This document shows positions 25,776 to 32,970 of a stretch of DNA of 37,876 bases, piece after piece. The DNA is from a virus. Position numbers and translations under genes: made by a program. The notes beneath the pieces were generated by a model. That model did no database searches. It was not told the DNA's origin and was given only the letters and a program-made list of their open reading frames with translations. The stretch's first letter is position 1. Each line of letters begins with the position of its first letter. The DNA is taken from IMG/VR virus record IMGVR_UViG_3300032093_000371, positions 1 through 37,876 of that record; one strand, given 5' to 3'.

Positions 25776-27152
25776 TCAGTCGTTAGTTTTAGAAGTAAAG
25801 TTACTAGTACTATTGAATATAGCCGCTTGTGGAATGCCCGGTGCTCCGAGTTTTATCCGTAATTCAGTTATAGCTTTGACAAATGGGACTGGATTTAGTG
25901 TAGCAATAGATTTAGGTATTTCTACAATAAATGCGTCCATTAAATTCTGTAACCATGCTGCCAACTCACCGCCCAACACCATTGGTTGTGTTGTATCGTT
26001 TGGTGACGCCCCTATAAATATCTTTTTACCCGATATTATGTAGTTTCCTGAGGTTCCCTGAGCTATATCATTTGTCACATTTATACTAACAGAACGGCCT
26101 GAGAGTACCAAATCTCTGGGCGTGGATATTTCAATATCTCGTTCTGCCGTAATAAACACTGATTTTGCTGAATCTATCGTAATTGACTCTACTGCACTTA
26201 GGTTGATTTCTTTTTTCGCAAACAACGATATTTCATTTACTTTACTGTTTAAAATGACTCTATCAGAATTTAGAAAAATCTGTGCTCCGGTGTATTTGGT
26301 AGAGTCGGATGATTCTGTTGACCGTAGGTGCGCTATAGTAGATTTGGTTGCGGGGTCAAGTACTATTTTTTCATCCACTACCATCCAAAAACTACTTTTA
26401 TCTTTATTGATATCTTCGTAGGTTAATCCGTATGGACCCCCAGCAACAGTTTCGTTAGTACCATCGTTATTAATATCAATAGATGTAACCTTATTTGGAC
26501 TTTGCCCAACCGAAAATATTAGATTTGGTTGTGGTGATGCGGTATTTGGATTACTGAACAAACTAGAACCAAACCGAACAGTATTCCCAAATCGTCCTTG
26601 TATGATTAAATCACCTTCATTTGGACGAACCATACGAACTGCAGGATTTTCACTAAATTCATCACCCAAACTAAATTGTTGTTTCATTCCCCACGGACGA
26701 TATGGAGTACCACCTTGTGCAGCAATTTGAGCTGCATCACTTCTATTGTCTGATCGAACTTGTGGCGAGAATCGTTCACTTAATCCTGGCCAAGAACTTT
26801 CCGTGGTTTTGTTTGTAGAATTAATTCTACGGGTATAAAACAATCTACCTAATGAATAAAACACCAATACTAGTTCGTTTTTTAACGGATATTCTCGTAT
26901 ACTGGAGTCTATCGGAGCTACCCAGTTTAATTTTTCTTTTGGAACACCACGGTCACCTGGAATGAATCGTACTTGCACCATACCTACATTACTTCCATCA
27001 GCTGCGTATTGTGGGTGTAACTCGTTTAGAATAACATCCTCAACTAATCCGTCTTGATATGGGGTTGGTTGTGATACAGCAAATCTTGGGAACTGTGAAG
27101 CTCCCAGTTGGTTGATATCTATGTTGTATGCAGTTGGTCCAAAAGATGACAC
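25776..27152 (-). CDS. 5: Baseplate hub/spike protein gp5-like, without a lysozyme domain
   Basis: gp5 makes the membrane-puncturing spike at the centre of the baseplate. This 458-residue form has the OB-fold N-domain (about 30-115: DGLVEDVILNELHPQY, MVQVRFIPGDRG, PLKNELVLVFYSLGRLFY) followed by a linker. The C-terminal region (about 290-400) is rich in short repeated strands (NEISLFAKKEINLSAVESIT, VFITAERDIEISTPRDLVL) typical of the triple-stranded beta-prism of gp5. There is no T4-type lysozyme insertion. The start is a GTG at 27152, with GGAG six bases upstream, immediately after the stop of the preceding gene. A separate lysozyme-like gene (28578-29105) nearby may provide the hydrolase. 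Confidence 0.87.
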   Translation of the reverse strand: MSSFGPTAYNIDINQLGASQFPRFAVSQPTPYQDGLVEDVILNELHPQYAADGSNVGMVQVRFIPGDRGVPKEKLNWVAPIDSSIREYPLKNELVLVFYSLGRLFYTRRINSTNKTTESSWPGLSERFSPQVRSDNRSDAAQIAAQGGTPYRPWGMKQQFSLGDEFSENPAVRMVRPNEGDLIIQGRFGNTVRFGSSLFSNPNTASPQPNLIFSVGQSPNKVTSIDINNDGTNETVAGGPYGLTYEDINKDKSSFWMVVDEKIVLDPATKSTIAHLRSTESSDSTKYTGAQIFLNSDRVILNSKVNEISLFAKKEINLSAVESITIDSAKSVFITAERDIEISTPRDLVLSGRSVSINVTNDIAQGTSGNYIISGKKIFIGASPNDTTQPMVLGGELAAWLQNLMDAFIVEIPKSIATLNPVPFVKAITELRIKLGAPGIPQAAIFNSTSNFTSKTND

Positions 27153-27536
27153 TTACTTCTCCGCAAAAACATCATCCAAGTCCTTCACATCTTCTTGAAG
27201 GTCTTGGATTTCCGTTGTGATATCCTTAAGTAATGCTTCCTTCTCTGATTCTGATAGTAATCCCTCTAATGATGCGTTGGATTTGACCCCAACTGACACG
27301 ATTCGTTGTGCAATTTGTGCGACACGAACCAAGTGTTCGTCATTTTTGACGTTCACTTCCAAGAATCCCTGCACAATTGGTCCAATCACAGCCGCATCTT
27401 CTGGAGTGCGAATGAGTTGGACCATTTTCATAATAAACGAGTTGATTTGTGCCCGTTTACTGTCAGTGTTTTTGTGTATTTCGGTGAAGATGTCGGCTAA
27501 ACTCTTCCCATCATACAGTTCCGAATTGATATCCAT
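27153..27536 (-). CDS. Conserved-looking helical protein between gp55 and gp5, unknown
   Basis: The protein has 127 residues and is mainly alpha-helical by composition. A central hydrophobic section (AQINSFIMKMVQLIRTPEDAA) and an acidic C-terminal helix (EIQDLQEDVKDLDDVFAEK) stand out. No motif is recognised. Its ATG at 27536 has a GGGGG ribosome binding site, and its stop abuts the gp5 GTG without a gap, suggesting translational coupling. A role in tail/hub assembly is plausible by position only. Confidence 0.68.
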   Translation of the reverse strand: MDINSELYDGKSLADIFTEIHKNTDSKRAQINSFIMKMVQLIRTPEDAAVIGPIVQGFLEVNVKNDEHLVRVAQIAQRIVSVGVKSNASLEGLLSESEKEALLKDITTEIQDLQEDVKDLDDVFAEK

Positions 27537-27548
27537 AAAGACCCCCTA

Positions 27549-27577
27549 AAATCCTATATTATAAATAGATAGGATTT
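27549..27577 (-). terminator. Hairpin after gp55, possible weak terminator
   Basis: Perfect 9-bp arms AAATCCTAT and ATAGGATTT enclose an 11-base loop that contains CTATTTATA on the transcribed strand. The hairpin begins at the gp55 stop codon and ends in TTTTAG before the GGGGG ribosome binding site of the next gene. A short U-run makes partial termination possible. An alternative is an RNA-processing or protein-binding site, since the loop is the same as at 7020-7046. Confidence 0.5.
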
Positions 27578-28322
27578 ACTTTTTATATGAGAAATATGTA
27601 GTAGGGTCTGAAATATGTCCGTTTCGTCTAAATTCCCTCAACATCTTCAAAATTTGGGGTCGCATCTTGTTAATAACCTTCGTGATATGAGCAGTCTTAT
27701 AATTGGTCATTTCCCTTACCATAAGATAGAGGGCCTTTTTGTTGAAATTGTCAATATTATCAATACGTTCGATGAGTTTAACTATCGCAGCTGCAATTTC
27801 CTTGTCTCGTTTCTTCTTAAAAAAGCGGTCAAGATTGAATTCCCAGTATTCTACCAACAGTTTTAGGAATTCCTTCATGTCTACTGTAGAATCCCGTGTT
27901 TCCGGCTCTACGACAAGCATTTCTTCCAAACTAAATGAATCTTCCGTTTGGTCTGAGAAGTACAGTACTCGTTTTTCTTCCTTATAGGAGTTATTATTGT
28001 GTAAAATCAAATAATTTTTAGCAATAACACTAAAATATGAAAACGCTTTACCCTTATCTTCAGTAAATTTATGAAGATTGATAACCAGAAAGGAGACTAC
28101 CTGCGCTTTGATTTCATCGAAGGTACCCTCCATATATGGAAATTTGAACCGATTGATAACATTCTCTGCTAGCTTATCAAGCGGTCCTTGTATTTTACTT
28201 CTAAATAATTGTTCTCTTACATCTAAATCTTCAGATTTATTGTATGCGATTATTGCCTTTTCAGTTTCTTCTGTGAAATAGACCTTATCGTTCTTCTTCC
28301 TCGCTGGAGTTGTTGTCGCCAT
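27576..28322 (-). CDS. 55: Late-transcription sigma factor gp55-like
   Basis: gp55 redirects host RNA polymerase to phage late promoters with help of the sliding clamp. The 248-residue protein (T4 gp55 is 185) shows a sigma region-2-like core (about 50-120): KLAENVINRFKFPYMEGTFD, followed by KAFSYFSVIAKNYLILHNN, the block that binds the -10 element and core polymerase. The C-terminal part (about 195-235) is an extra helical, basic region (RPQILKMLREFRRN), and the tail ends in an aromatic TTYFSYKK that could serve as the clamp-binding motif. Its first 38 bases overlap the preceding gene. The ATG at 28322 has a GGAG upstream at good spacing. Late structural genes surround it. Confidence 0.85.
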   Translation of the reverse strand: MATTTPARKKNDKVYFTEETEKAIIAYNKSEDLDVREQLFRSKIQGPLDKLAENVINRFKFPYMEGTFDEIKAQVVSFLVINLHKFTEDKGKAFSYFSVIAKNYLILHNNNSYKEEKRVLYFSDQTEDSFSLEEMLVVEPETRDSTVDMKEFLKLLVEYWEFNLDRFFKKKRDKEIAAAIVKLIERIDNIDNFNKKALYLMVREMTNYKTAHITKVINKMRPQILKMLREFRRNGHISDPTTYFSYKK

Positions 28323-28578
28323 TACGTGTCTCCGTAACGAATGCGTATAATAAATCTACACATTCTACCAATTGTTTAAAAACATTTCCTACTTCGTCAT
28401 CTTGTTCAAAGATTTGACGGTCATCAAAATGCCTCATCAGTCTTACAGTCGCATTTGTTCGACCATAAAACTGATTGATGACATCTTCTAATTCTTCGTT
28501 CTTTCTTAACAGGTTATATGTTGCGAAAGATAACACCGCAACTAGAATTGTCAAGAGTGCAACCAAAAATATTAACAT
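28285..28578 (-). CDS. Small single-span membrane protein, unknown
   Basis: The first 25 of the 97 residues form one hydrophobic segment (MLIFLVALLTILVAVLSFATY). A charged cytoplasmic-type domain follows (HFDDRQIFEQDDEVGNVFKQL) and ends in a Glu-rich tail. The 'DDEVGxxFxxL' phrase appears conserved in similar small membrane proteins of marine T4-like phages. The function is not known. Its end overlaps the gp55 start by 38 bases, and its start shares one base with the stop of the lysozyme-like gene. Confidence 0.75.
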   Translation of the reverse strand: MLIFLVALLTILVAVLSFATYNLLRKNEELEDVINQFYGRTNATVRLMRHFDDRQIFEQDDEVGNVFKQLVECVDLLYAFVTETRNGDNNSSEEEER

Positions 28579-29105
28579 TAGAAATTTTCCCGTAATTTAT
28601 ACTTGTTGAATTCTTCTAAATAATCACGAATTGAAGTTCCGTTTGCATCCGTTCGACCATGCATATCTCCGTTCACAAAATACTTCTTCACATTCCCCGC
28701 ACCAGCCAAATGAGCGGCGGCGAGAACACCAGAACGGGTAATACGAACTCCCTTAAACTTTTTACCTTCGTAATTTTCGATAATACGGTCCAGTAGAGAG
28801 TTATTCTCTCTCATATACTTCACCATCACGCTGTCCTGTAATTCAGGATTGCGTAGGAATTGATTCTTTGATATATTGAACCCCAGCACCTTAACCGTGC
28901 GTGGGTCAAATTGATACTTTCCCATCATACCAAACCGATTAACTACATGCGGAGTATTGTCGCTCTCCCTTTGCGCCATATGGTCAAGGAACTTTTCCAA
29001 TTCTGTTGGTTCTGACCGCACGATGCCATCTGGTATATGGACCTTCTTAATTGTCCCTGCTAACAAAACCATTAATGCTACCGTAAGAATAGAAAGGTAC
29101 TTCAT
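28578..29105 (-). CDS. Exported or membrane-anchored lysozyme/transglycosylase-like protein
   Basis: This 175-residue protein starts with a short basic residue and a hydrophobic stretch (YLSILTVALMVLLAG, 3-17) that would act as a signal anchor. The core begins LEKFLDHMAQRESDNTP, with E47 placed like the catalytic Glu of lytic transglycosylases. The family phrase GMMGKYQF follows, and a later helix has GVLAAAHLAGAGN, equivalent to the 'aA.ylGgGn' segment. Cell-wall cleavage at lysis, or at DNA entry since gp5 lacks a lysozyme domain, is likely. A strong AGGAGG site lies in front of ATG 29105. I am fairly sure of the class, less of the role. Confidence 0.75.
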   Translation of the reverse strand: MKYLSILTVALMVLLAGTIKKVHIPDGIVRSEPTELEKFLDHMAQRESDNTPHVVNRFGMMGKYQFDPRTVKVLGFNISKNQFLRNPELQDSVMVKYMRENNSLLDRIIENYEGKKFKGVRITRSGVLAAAHLAGAGNVKKYFVNGDMHGRTDANGTSIRDYLEEFNKYKLRENF

Positions 29106-29116
29106 ATATCCTCCTA

Positions 29117-30148
29117 TTAGAGTAAATGTGGTTGTGCCTCACGAACCCCGGCATTAGTCACCACCACATATTCTGGAAAATACTCCCGAAGATTGTTTGC
29201 ACCAGCATAAGATAATGCAGAACGCAATCCGTCAAGAAGTCCATCCACCACAAACTTCACCTTACCCTTAAATGGTACGATAGTTGATTCACCTTCAACA
29301 TTCCGTGTTGCTTGACCGTGGATACTCTTTGTTTCCAACGATGCCGCACCACGATACCGCTTATACAACCCATTTGCCTTCTCAATCATTGGACCTGGGG
29401 CTTCCTTCGTTCCTGCGATAAGTGAACCGAGGATAACGGAATTTGCTCCAACTCCCAGTGCCTTCGCAATGTCACCACCATTCCGAATACCACCACATGC
29501 GATAATCGGAACTTGGACTGCATGTGAACAATTAATCAACGATGTCACATTTGGAACACCAAATCCCGTTTTGATACGGGTAGTACAAAGTGACCCACCA
29601 CCAATCCCAACACGAATTGCATCAGCTCCTTCTTCTTGTAACCTAAGAGCCGCATCACCAGTTGCAACATTTCCTGCAACAATATCAATATGTGAAGGAA
29701 GAGTGTTCTTCATAGTACGAATTGCATCTACTACAAACTTATGGTACCCGTGTGCAACATCAATCAAAATAATATTGGCTCCGCTTTTAACCAATTCTTG
29801 TGCTCGTTCTAAGTAATCACCATTAGCACCGACTGCTGCCATCACATGCGGTGTAAACCAATCCTTGTTCTTTACATTATTGGCAACCTTAAGTACCTGT
29901 TCGGCTTCTTCTTCAATTGTATAAAAACGATGGATACATCCAATTCCACCAAGTGCTGCCATTGCGATTGCCATTTCACTATCACATACCGTGTCCATTG
30001 GAGATGCAACAAGTGGAACCCTAATCCTATAATTAGTAGTCAATTGGGTAGATAGGTCAATATTCTGACGAGATTCAATATCCGAGTATGCAGGAATCAA
30101 CTGGATATCGTCGTAGGTGAGTGCTTGTTTACCGTGTAATTGTGTCAT
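29117..30148 (-). CDS. guaB-like: IMP dehydrogenase/GMP reductase family protein
   Basis: This family converts IMP to XMP or GMP to IMP using NAD(P). The 343-residue TIM-barrel sequence has TYDDIQLIPAYSDI (N-terminal signature), the catalytic loop GIGGGSLCTTRIKTGFGVP with the active-site Cys near 188, GGIRNGGDIAKALGVGAN and YRGAASLET. The CBS pair that interrupts bacterial IMPDHs is absent, as in GMP reductases and some IMPDHs. The flap is short and lacks the Arg-Tyr dyad of classic IMPDH, while the C-terminus NAGVREAQPH resembles the IMPDH 'AGlrESHPH' end. The reaction direction is therefore open. ATG 30148 is preferred over an upstream TTG. It overlaps the glycosyltransferase gene by 20 bases and belongs to the UvdE operon. 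Confidence 0.93.
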   Translation of the reverse strand: MTQLHGKQALTYDDIQLIPAYSDIESRQNIDLSTQLTTNYRIRVPLVASPMDTVCDSEMAIAMAALGGIGCIHRFYTIEEEAEQVLKVANNVKNKDWFTPHVMAAVGANGDYLERAQELVKSGANIILIDVAHGYHKFVVDAIRTMKNTLPSHIDIVAGNVATGDAALRLQEEGADAIRVGIGGGSLCTTRIKTGFGVPNVTSLINCSHAVQVPIIACGGIRNGGDIAKALGVGANSVILGSLIAGTKEAPGPMIEKANGLYKRYRGAASLETKSIHGQATRNVEGESTIVPFKGKVKFVVDGLLDGLRSALSYAGANNLREYFPEYVVVTNAGVREAQPHLL

Positions 30149-30764
30149 AATAGTCGTTTTGTTTGCGTTGACGGTCAATATCCTTGATGTGATACAGACT
30201 CCATTCTTCTTCTGCTGGTAATGAAGCTGTGGTGTTATATCCTACAATGCGTTCGTGTACTGTTCCTTGCCACTTAATATGTTCAGCATTCTTATATAAA
30301 CGAGTCTGATAGTCTGGGAACATTACCCAACCCTTTTCATTGATTCTCCATCCCCAACGACGAATATCCTCATCAGTTAATCCACCCACAATATTCACGC
30401 GAGGAATCATAAACAAATCTACATGCTTATTGTTATCTACAATATCATGCATATAGTTGAGAAGATTACTATGAAACTTTTCGTCCGCATCAACTTGGAA
30501 AATGTATTCTCCGTTACACTTACTGTTCAAGAAATTCTTGTGTTCACCGAAGTTGTGATTAAGTTCGTGACTATACAGTTGGATTAAATCTGCGTTCTCA
30601 TAGTCATATAACATACTTGTGGTGAACGGGTCGGTAGAATTATCATCCACGACAACAATTTCATCGCCGGTTTGTTCACAGTGTGGAACAAGCTGGTCAA
30701 TCAGTTCACGAATATAGTCGCCTTCGTTATGCGTCGTAATAGCAAAAGAAATAAGCGGTGTCAT
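30129..30764 (-). CDS. Family 2 glycosyltransferase
   Basis: The protein has 211 residues and a GT-A fold. The N-terminal nucleotide-binding part has ISFAITTHNEGDYI and DEIVVVDDNSTD. NHNFGEHKNFLNSKCNGEYIFQVDADE contains the DxD-type metal site VDADE (about 92-96). The acceptor-side phrase is TRLYKNAEHIKWQGTVHERI, usual in small GT2 enzymes ('lRLFrn...f.g.vHE'). Possible acceptors are host surface glycans, phage DNA bases or virion proteins, and the sequence does not discriminate. It overlaps the upstream microgene by 4 bases and the IMPDH-family gene by 20 bases. Confidence 0.88.
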   Translation of the reverse strand: MTPLISFAITTHNEGDYIRELIDQLVPHCEQTGDEIVVVDDNSTDPFTTSMLYDYENADLIQLYSHELNHNFGEHKNFLNSKCNGEYIFQVDADEKFHSNLLNYMHDIVDNNKHVDLFMIPRVNIVGGLTDEDIRRWGWRINEKGWVMFPDYQTRLYKNAEHIKWQGTVHERIVGYNTTASLPAEEEWSLYHIKDIDRQRKQNDYYDTITR

Positions 30765-30910
30765 TGTAGTTTTTCTTTAAGGTACTTGAAAAGTTCTTGA
30801 AATAGAACAAAAGTCACAAATCCCAAATAGATAACCCCTAATACAGCGATTATTATAAGTGATACAATAACATATATCGTTCCCCGTAAAATGTCAAGTA
30901 GTGTATTCAT
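30761..30910 (-). CDS. 49-residue single-span membrane protein
   Basis: A 49-codon ORF starts MNTLLDILRGTIY, continues through a strongly hydrophobic helix (VIVSLIIIAVLGVIYLGF, about 14-31), and ends FKYLKEKLQ. Both junctions are ATGA 4-base overlaps: with the UvdE stop (30907-30910) and with the glycosyltransferase start (30761-30764). This is strong evidence that it is translated as part of the operon. Its function is unknown. It could anchor the small glycosyltransferase at the membrane, but that is inference from position. Confidence 0.78.
   Translation of the reverse strand: MNTLLDILRGTIYVIVSLIIIAVLGVIYLGFVTFVLFQELFKYLKEKLQ
30869..30897 (-). promoter_or_regulatory. Possible internal promoter within the 49-residue gene
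   Basis: Minus-strand TTGACA (30892-30897), 17 bases, then TATGTT (30869-30874), with the same ACTTGACA context as the other promoters. It lies inside codons of the small membrane protein and could give additional expression of the glycosyltransferase. The -10 is weaker and the site is within coding sequence, so confidence is low. Confidence 0.3.
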
Positions 30911-31806
30911 ACTAACTCCCGATATTTGAATAGTGCTAGTTCTTTAGCTTTTGCTTCGAGGTCAACATCCAACGTGAGTCCAAAATCGTCAATACGAGAA
31001 AAGACATAATCAGCATGAGCCCGAGGATTGCCTGTAACATTTTCATTGATATTTTTACTCTCACTATAATGGAAAAGTGGTGTGATACCTTCCGGCCAAG
31101 TGCCGGCGGCAAGTTCTGCTGCTTCTTGGGTGGTCAATCCATCGGGGTGAAACTGATGATGGAAATAGTCGAAGGTAAGCGGAATACCCAACTCTGTGTG
31201 TAGGTATGTAAAAAGTTGAATGATGGAAAATGAGTTTTCTTTGTCATCATTCTCGACCACCATACGAGCTTGAAGATTTGGTGACAACTTACGGAAATTA
31301 TCAATCCATCGTTGAGCAGTTTCTTCGGAAAAGTTCATACCCACATGAATATTGATTGCATTGTAGGGAGTTGTATCAAGCCCCATAAGGTCAAATACTT
31401 CGGAGTGAAGTTCCAAGTCTTTGATAGAATTCTCGACTGCTTTTGGATTGGTTGACCCCAACTTTACGAAATGGTCAGGATGAGCGGTAATGCGCTGACC
31501 AGTATGTTTTGCGAAGTTACCGCAGAGTCGTAAGGTACTGGCAATCTCAAAGAAATCTGGTAGGTTTGTGGACTTGTATTCGGTACCCCACGGGAATATA
31601 CCAGACCCCATACGGAATACTTTTACTCCGTTGTCGGCGTTCCACATAAGGATTTCAAGGAGGTCTTTGGCGTTTGCGAGTGCCAATTCAGATGCGTATT
31701 TAATACCCTTGGCTTCAAATGTGGCTTTACGCATAGCACGGCCAGTAGTAATGCCCTTCTTATTTAGTGTATTGTTGATGCAACAGTAACCAACGTTGAT
31801 AGGCAC
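30907..31806 (-). CDS. uvdE: UV-damage endonuclease (UvdE/UVDE family)
   Basis: UVDE nicks DNA immediately 5' of UV photoproducts and other lesions. The TIM-barrel protein carries the family's landmarks: VGYCCINNTL at the N-terminus, FRMGSGIFPWG (about 70), ITAHPDHFVKLGS (about 110), NIHVGM, VVENDD, TFDYFHHQFHPDG with clustered metal-binding His/Asp, and FHYSESK. I choose the GTG at 31806 (299 residues). It is preceded by GGGGG at good spacing, a start there begins MPINVGY as in homologues, and the promoter at 31834-31862 would put the mRNA start about 20 bases ahead. A TTG at 31818 would add four residues. T4 uses the unrelated glycosylase DenV instead, so this is an alternative UV-repair route. 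Confidence 0.93.
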   Translation of the reverse strand: MPINVGYCCINNTLNKKGITTGRAMRKATFEAKGIKYASELALANAKDLLEILMWNADNGVKVFRMGSGIFPWGTEYKSTNLPDFFEIASTLRLCGNFAKHTGQRITAHPDHFVKLGSTNPKAVENSIKDLELHSEVFDLMGLDTTPYNAINIHVGMNFSEETAQRWIDNFRKLSPNLQARMVVENDDKENSFSIIQLFTYLHTELGIPLTFDYFHHQFHPDGLTTQEAAELAAGTWPEGITPLFHYSESKNINENVTGNPRAHADYVFSRIDDFGLTLDVDLEAKAKELALFKYRELV

Positions 31807-31833
31807 AGAAACCCCCAATTAAGTAGTATACTA

Positions 31834-31862
31834 AATATACACCAAATTGGGGATTTTGTCAA
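31834..31862 (-). promoter_or_regulatory. Strong sigma70-like promoter for the uvdE operon
   Basis: Perfect TTGACA (31857-31862), a spacer of exactly 17 bases, and TATATT (31834-31839) on the minus strand. Predicted initiation near 31827 gives a short leader with a GGGGG SD before the GTG of uvdE. The same two hexamers and spacing occur at 37654-37682, suggesting early transcription by unmodified host polymerase. Confidence 0.75.
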
Positions 31863-31870
31863 GTGGTCTA

Positions 31871-32836
31871 TTAAAAGATATTAATATCTTTATGTTTAGC
31901 CATAGTTTTTTTCATCCAAAATTTTTCCAATACATCTTCGGTTTCTTCTTTTGTCATATACTGAGGAAATGGGTCATCTCCTTCTAATGTATCCATCAAA
32001 TCGTCAGACAATCTTCGTTCTTCAGGTATACTTTCTCCATATATTTCATATGATTTTTCTTCAGGTTGCTCCCGTTTCATTAAAAAATTATATGCAAGAA
32101 TTAAACAGATTGATAACGGGTCAAATACTAACACAATCACTAGTATAAACCATTTAACTACTGTATCTAATGGAACACCAATTGCGCGAGAAATATATAC
32201 GAATGTTCCGATATCTGAATTAGTTGTGATGGCAACATCTGTGGTCAAACTTTTTGCTTTTAAACTATCTCGTTGTGATGACGCTTGATTGATTTCTTTT
32301 TGTAATGTGTTTGCAGTTCTATTCAATTCTGTTAAACTATTTTGTGCTGACCGAATGGATGTATTAGAACCCGTGGTACTTTTACTGATAAGATTATCAA
32401 TACGATTTTCTTGTTGACCACGAAGCGCAATAATCTGGTCTAATCGTTGTGTCTTTCGTTGTATTTCTTGGTCAAGGGTTTGTGCTTGTGAATTCAAGAT
32501 TTGCACTTCTGCGTTCATCTTTAATGGGTCAGCTGCAACCTTTGCATATGCAGACGATAGATATCCATAGATACCCGCTGATGTAATACCGATAAGCACA
32601 ACGCTTGCCACCAACATATAACTCTTTAATGCTTTTGGTATTTCATTCCAATATCGGTAAAGAAATGAGATACCCACCAGCTTACCTAATTCCAAAGCAC
32701 CAGCCATCACCATCGCAGACACTGCTGCTCCTGCGAATAAGGTACCAATGCCCGTTACTGAGAACAGTGCTGCGCTTCCTGCAATTACTAACGCAGTAAA
32801 TGAAACCAGTGTTTTGAAATTAAAAAATTTACTCAT
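31871..32836 (-). CDS. Multi-span membrane protein with central coiled coil
   Basis: The protein has 321 residues. Hydrophobic segments at about 10-30, 32-55, 73-95 and 220-250 suggest four membrane spans. Between the third and fourth spans is a roughly 110-residue Gln/Ser/Leu-rich coiled coil (LNSQAQTLDQEIQRKTQRLD and onward). The C-terminal 70 residues are acidic and cytoplasmic-like. Similar membrane/coiled-coil proteins occur in marine T4-like phages without known function. Its ATG has GGAGAATAT directly upstream. It starts right after the terminator at 32845-32889 and ends just before the uvdE promoter, so it stands largely alone transcriptionally. Confidence 0.8.
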   Translation of the reverse strand: MSKFFNFKTLVSFTALVIAGSAALFSVTGIGTLFAGAAVSAMVMAGALELGKLVGISFLYRYWNEIPKALKSYMLVASVVLIGITSAGIYGYLSSAYAKVAADPLKMNAEVQILNSQAQTLDQEIQRKTQRLDQIIALRGQQENRIDNLISKSTTGSNTSIRSAQNSLTELNRTANTLQKEINQASSQRDSLKAKSLTTDVAITTNSDIGTFVYISRAIGVPLDTVVKWFILVIVLVFDPLSICLILAYNFLMKREQPEEKSYEIYGESIPEERRLSDDLMDTLEGDDPFPQYMTKEETEDVLEKFWMKKTMAKHKDINIF

Positions 32837-32844
32837 ATATTCTC

Positions 32845-32889
32845 CAAAAGAAAAACGAACCGAACCAGTAAGAACCAGTCCGGCTCGTT
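32845..32889 (-). terminator. Intrinsic terminator after the hsp20 / microprotein unit
   Basis: On the transcribed strand a 15-bp stem starts AACGAGCCGG, pairs (with four G-U pairs) to the arm ending CGGTTCGTT, and is followed by TTTTTCTTTT. This is a classic rho-independent terminator and ends the transcript that carries hsp20, the Cys-rich microgene and the SD-displaying hairpin. Confidence 0.85.
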
Positions 32890-32930
32890 ATATTTCTAGT
32901 TTATCTCCTTAAATTAAGGTTGGATACCAG

Positions 32931-32970
32931 ACATAACCGATGTGGATCACCTCCCGTTACTCGGTTATGT
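32931..32970 (-). ncRNA. Hairpin displaying an extended Shine-Dalgarno sequence in its loop
   Basis: Perfect 10-bp arms ACATAACCGA and TCGGTTATGT enclose a 20-base loop. In RNA sense the loop contains GGAGGTGATCCA (32943-32954), the exact complement of the last bases of bacterial 16S rRNA (TGGATCACCTCC) over 12 positions. No start codon lies at normal distance behind it. The only nearby frames are a 6-codon MSGIQP and a GTG that overlaps the SD itself. The hairpin includes the last codons and stop of the Cys-rich microgene, and the strong terminator follows 42 bases later. The structure is seen directly. A ribosome-binding, decoy or regulatory role is inference. Confidence 0.65.

Noticed and set aside
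30149-30178. A TTG start that would lengthen the IMPDH-family protein by ten residues
   Set aside because: The extension overlaps the glycosyltransferase further and matches no family N-terminus. ATG 30148 begins close to the conserved TYDDI segment.
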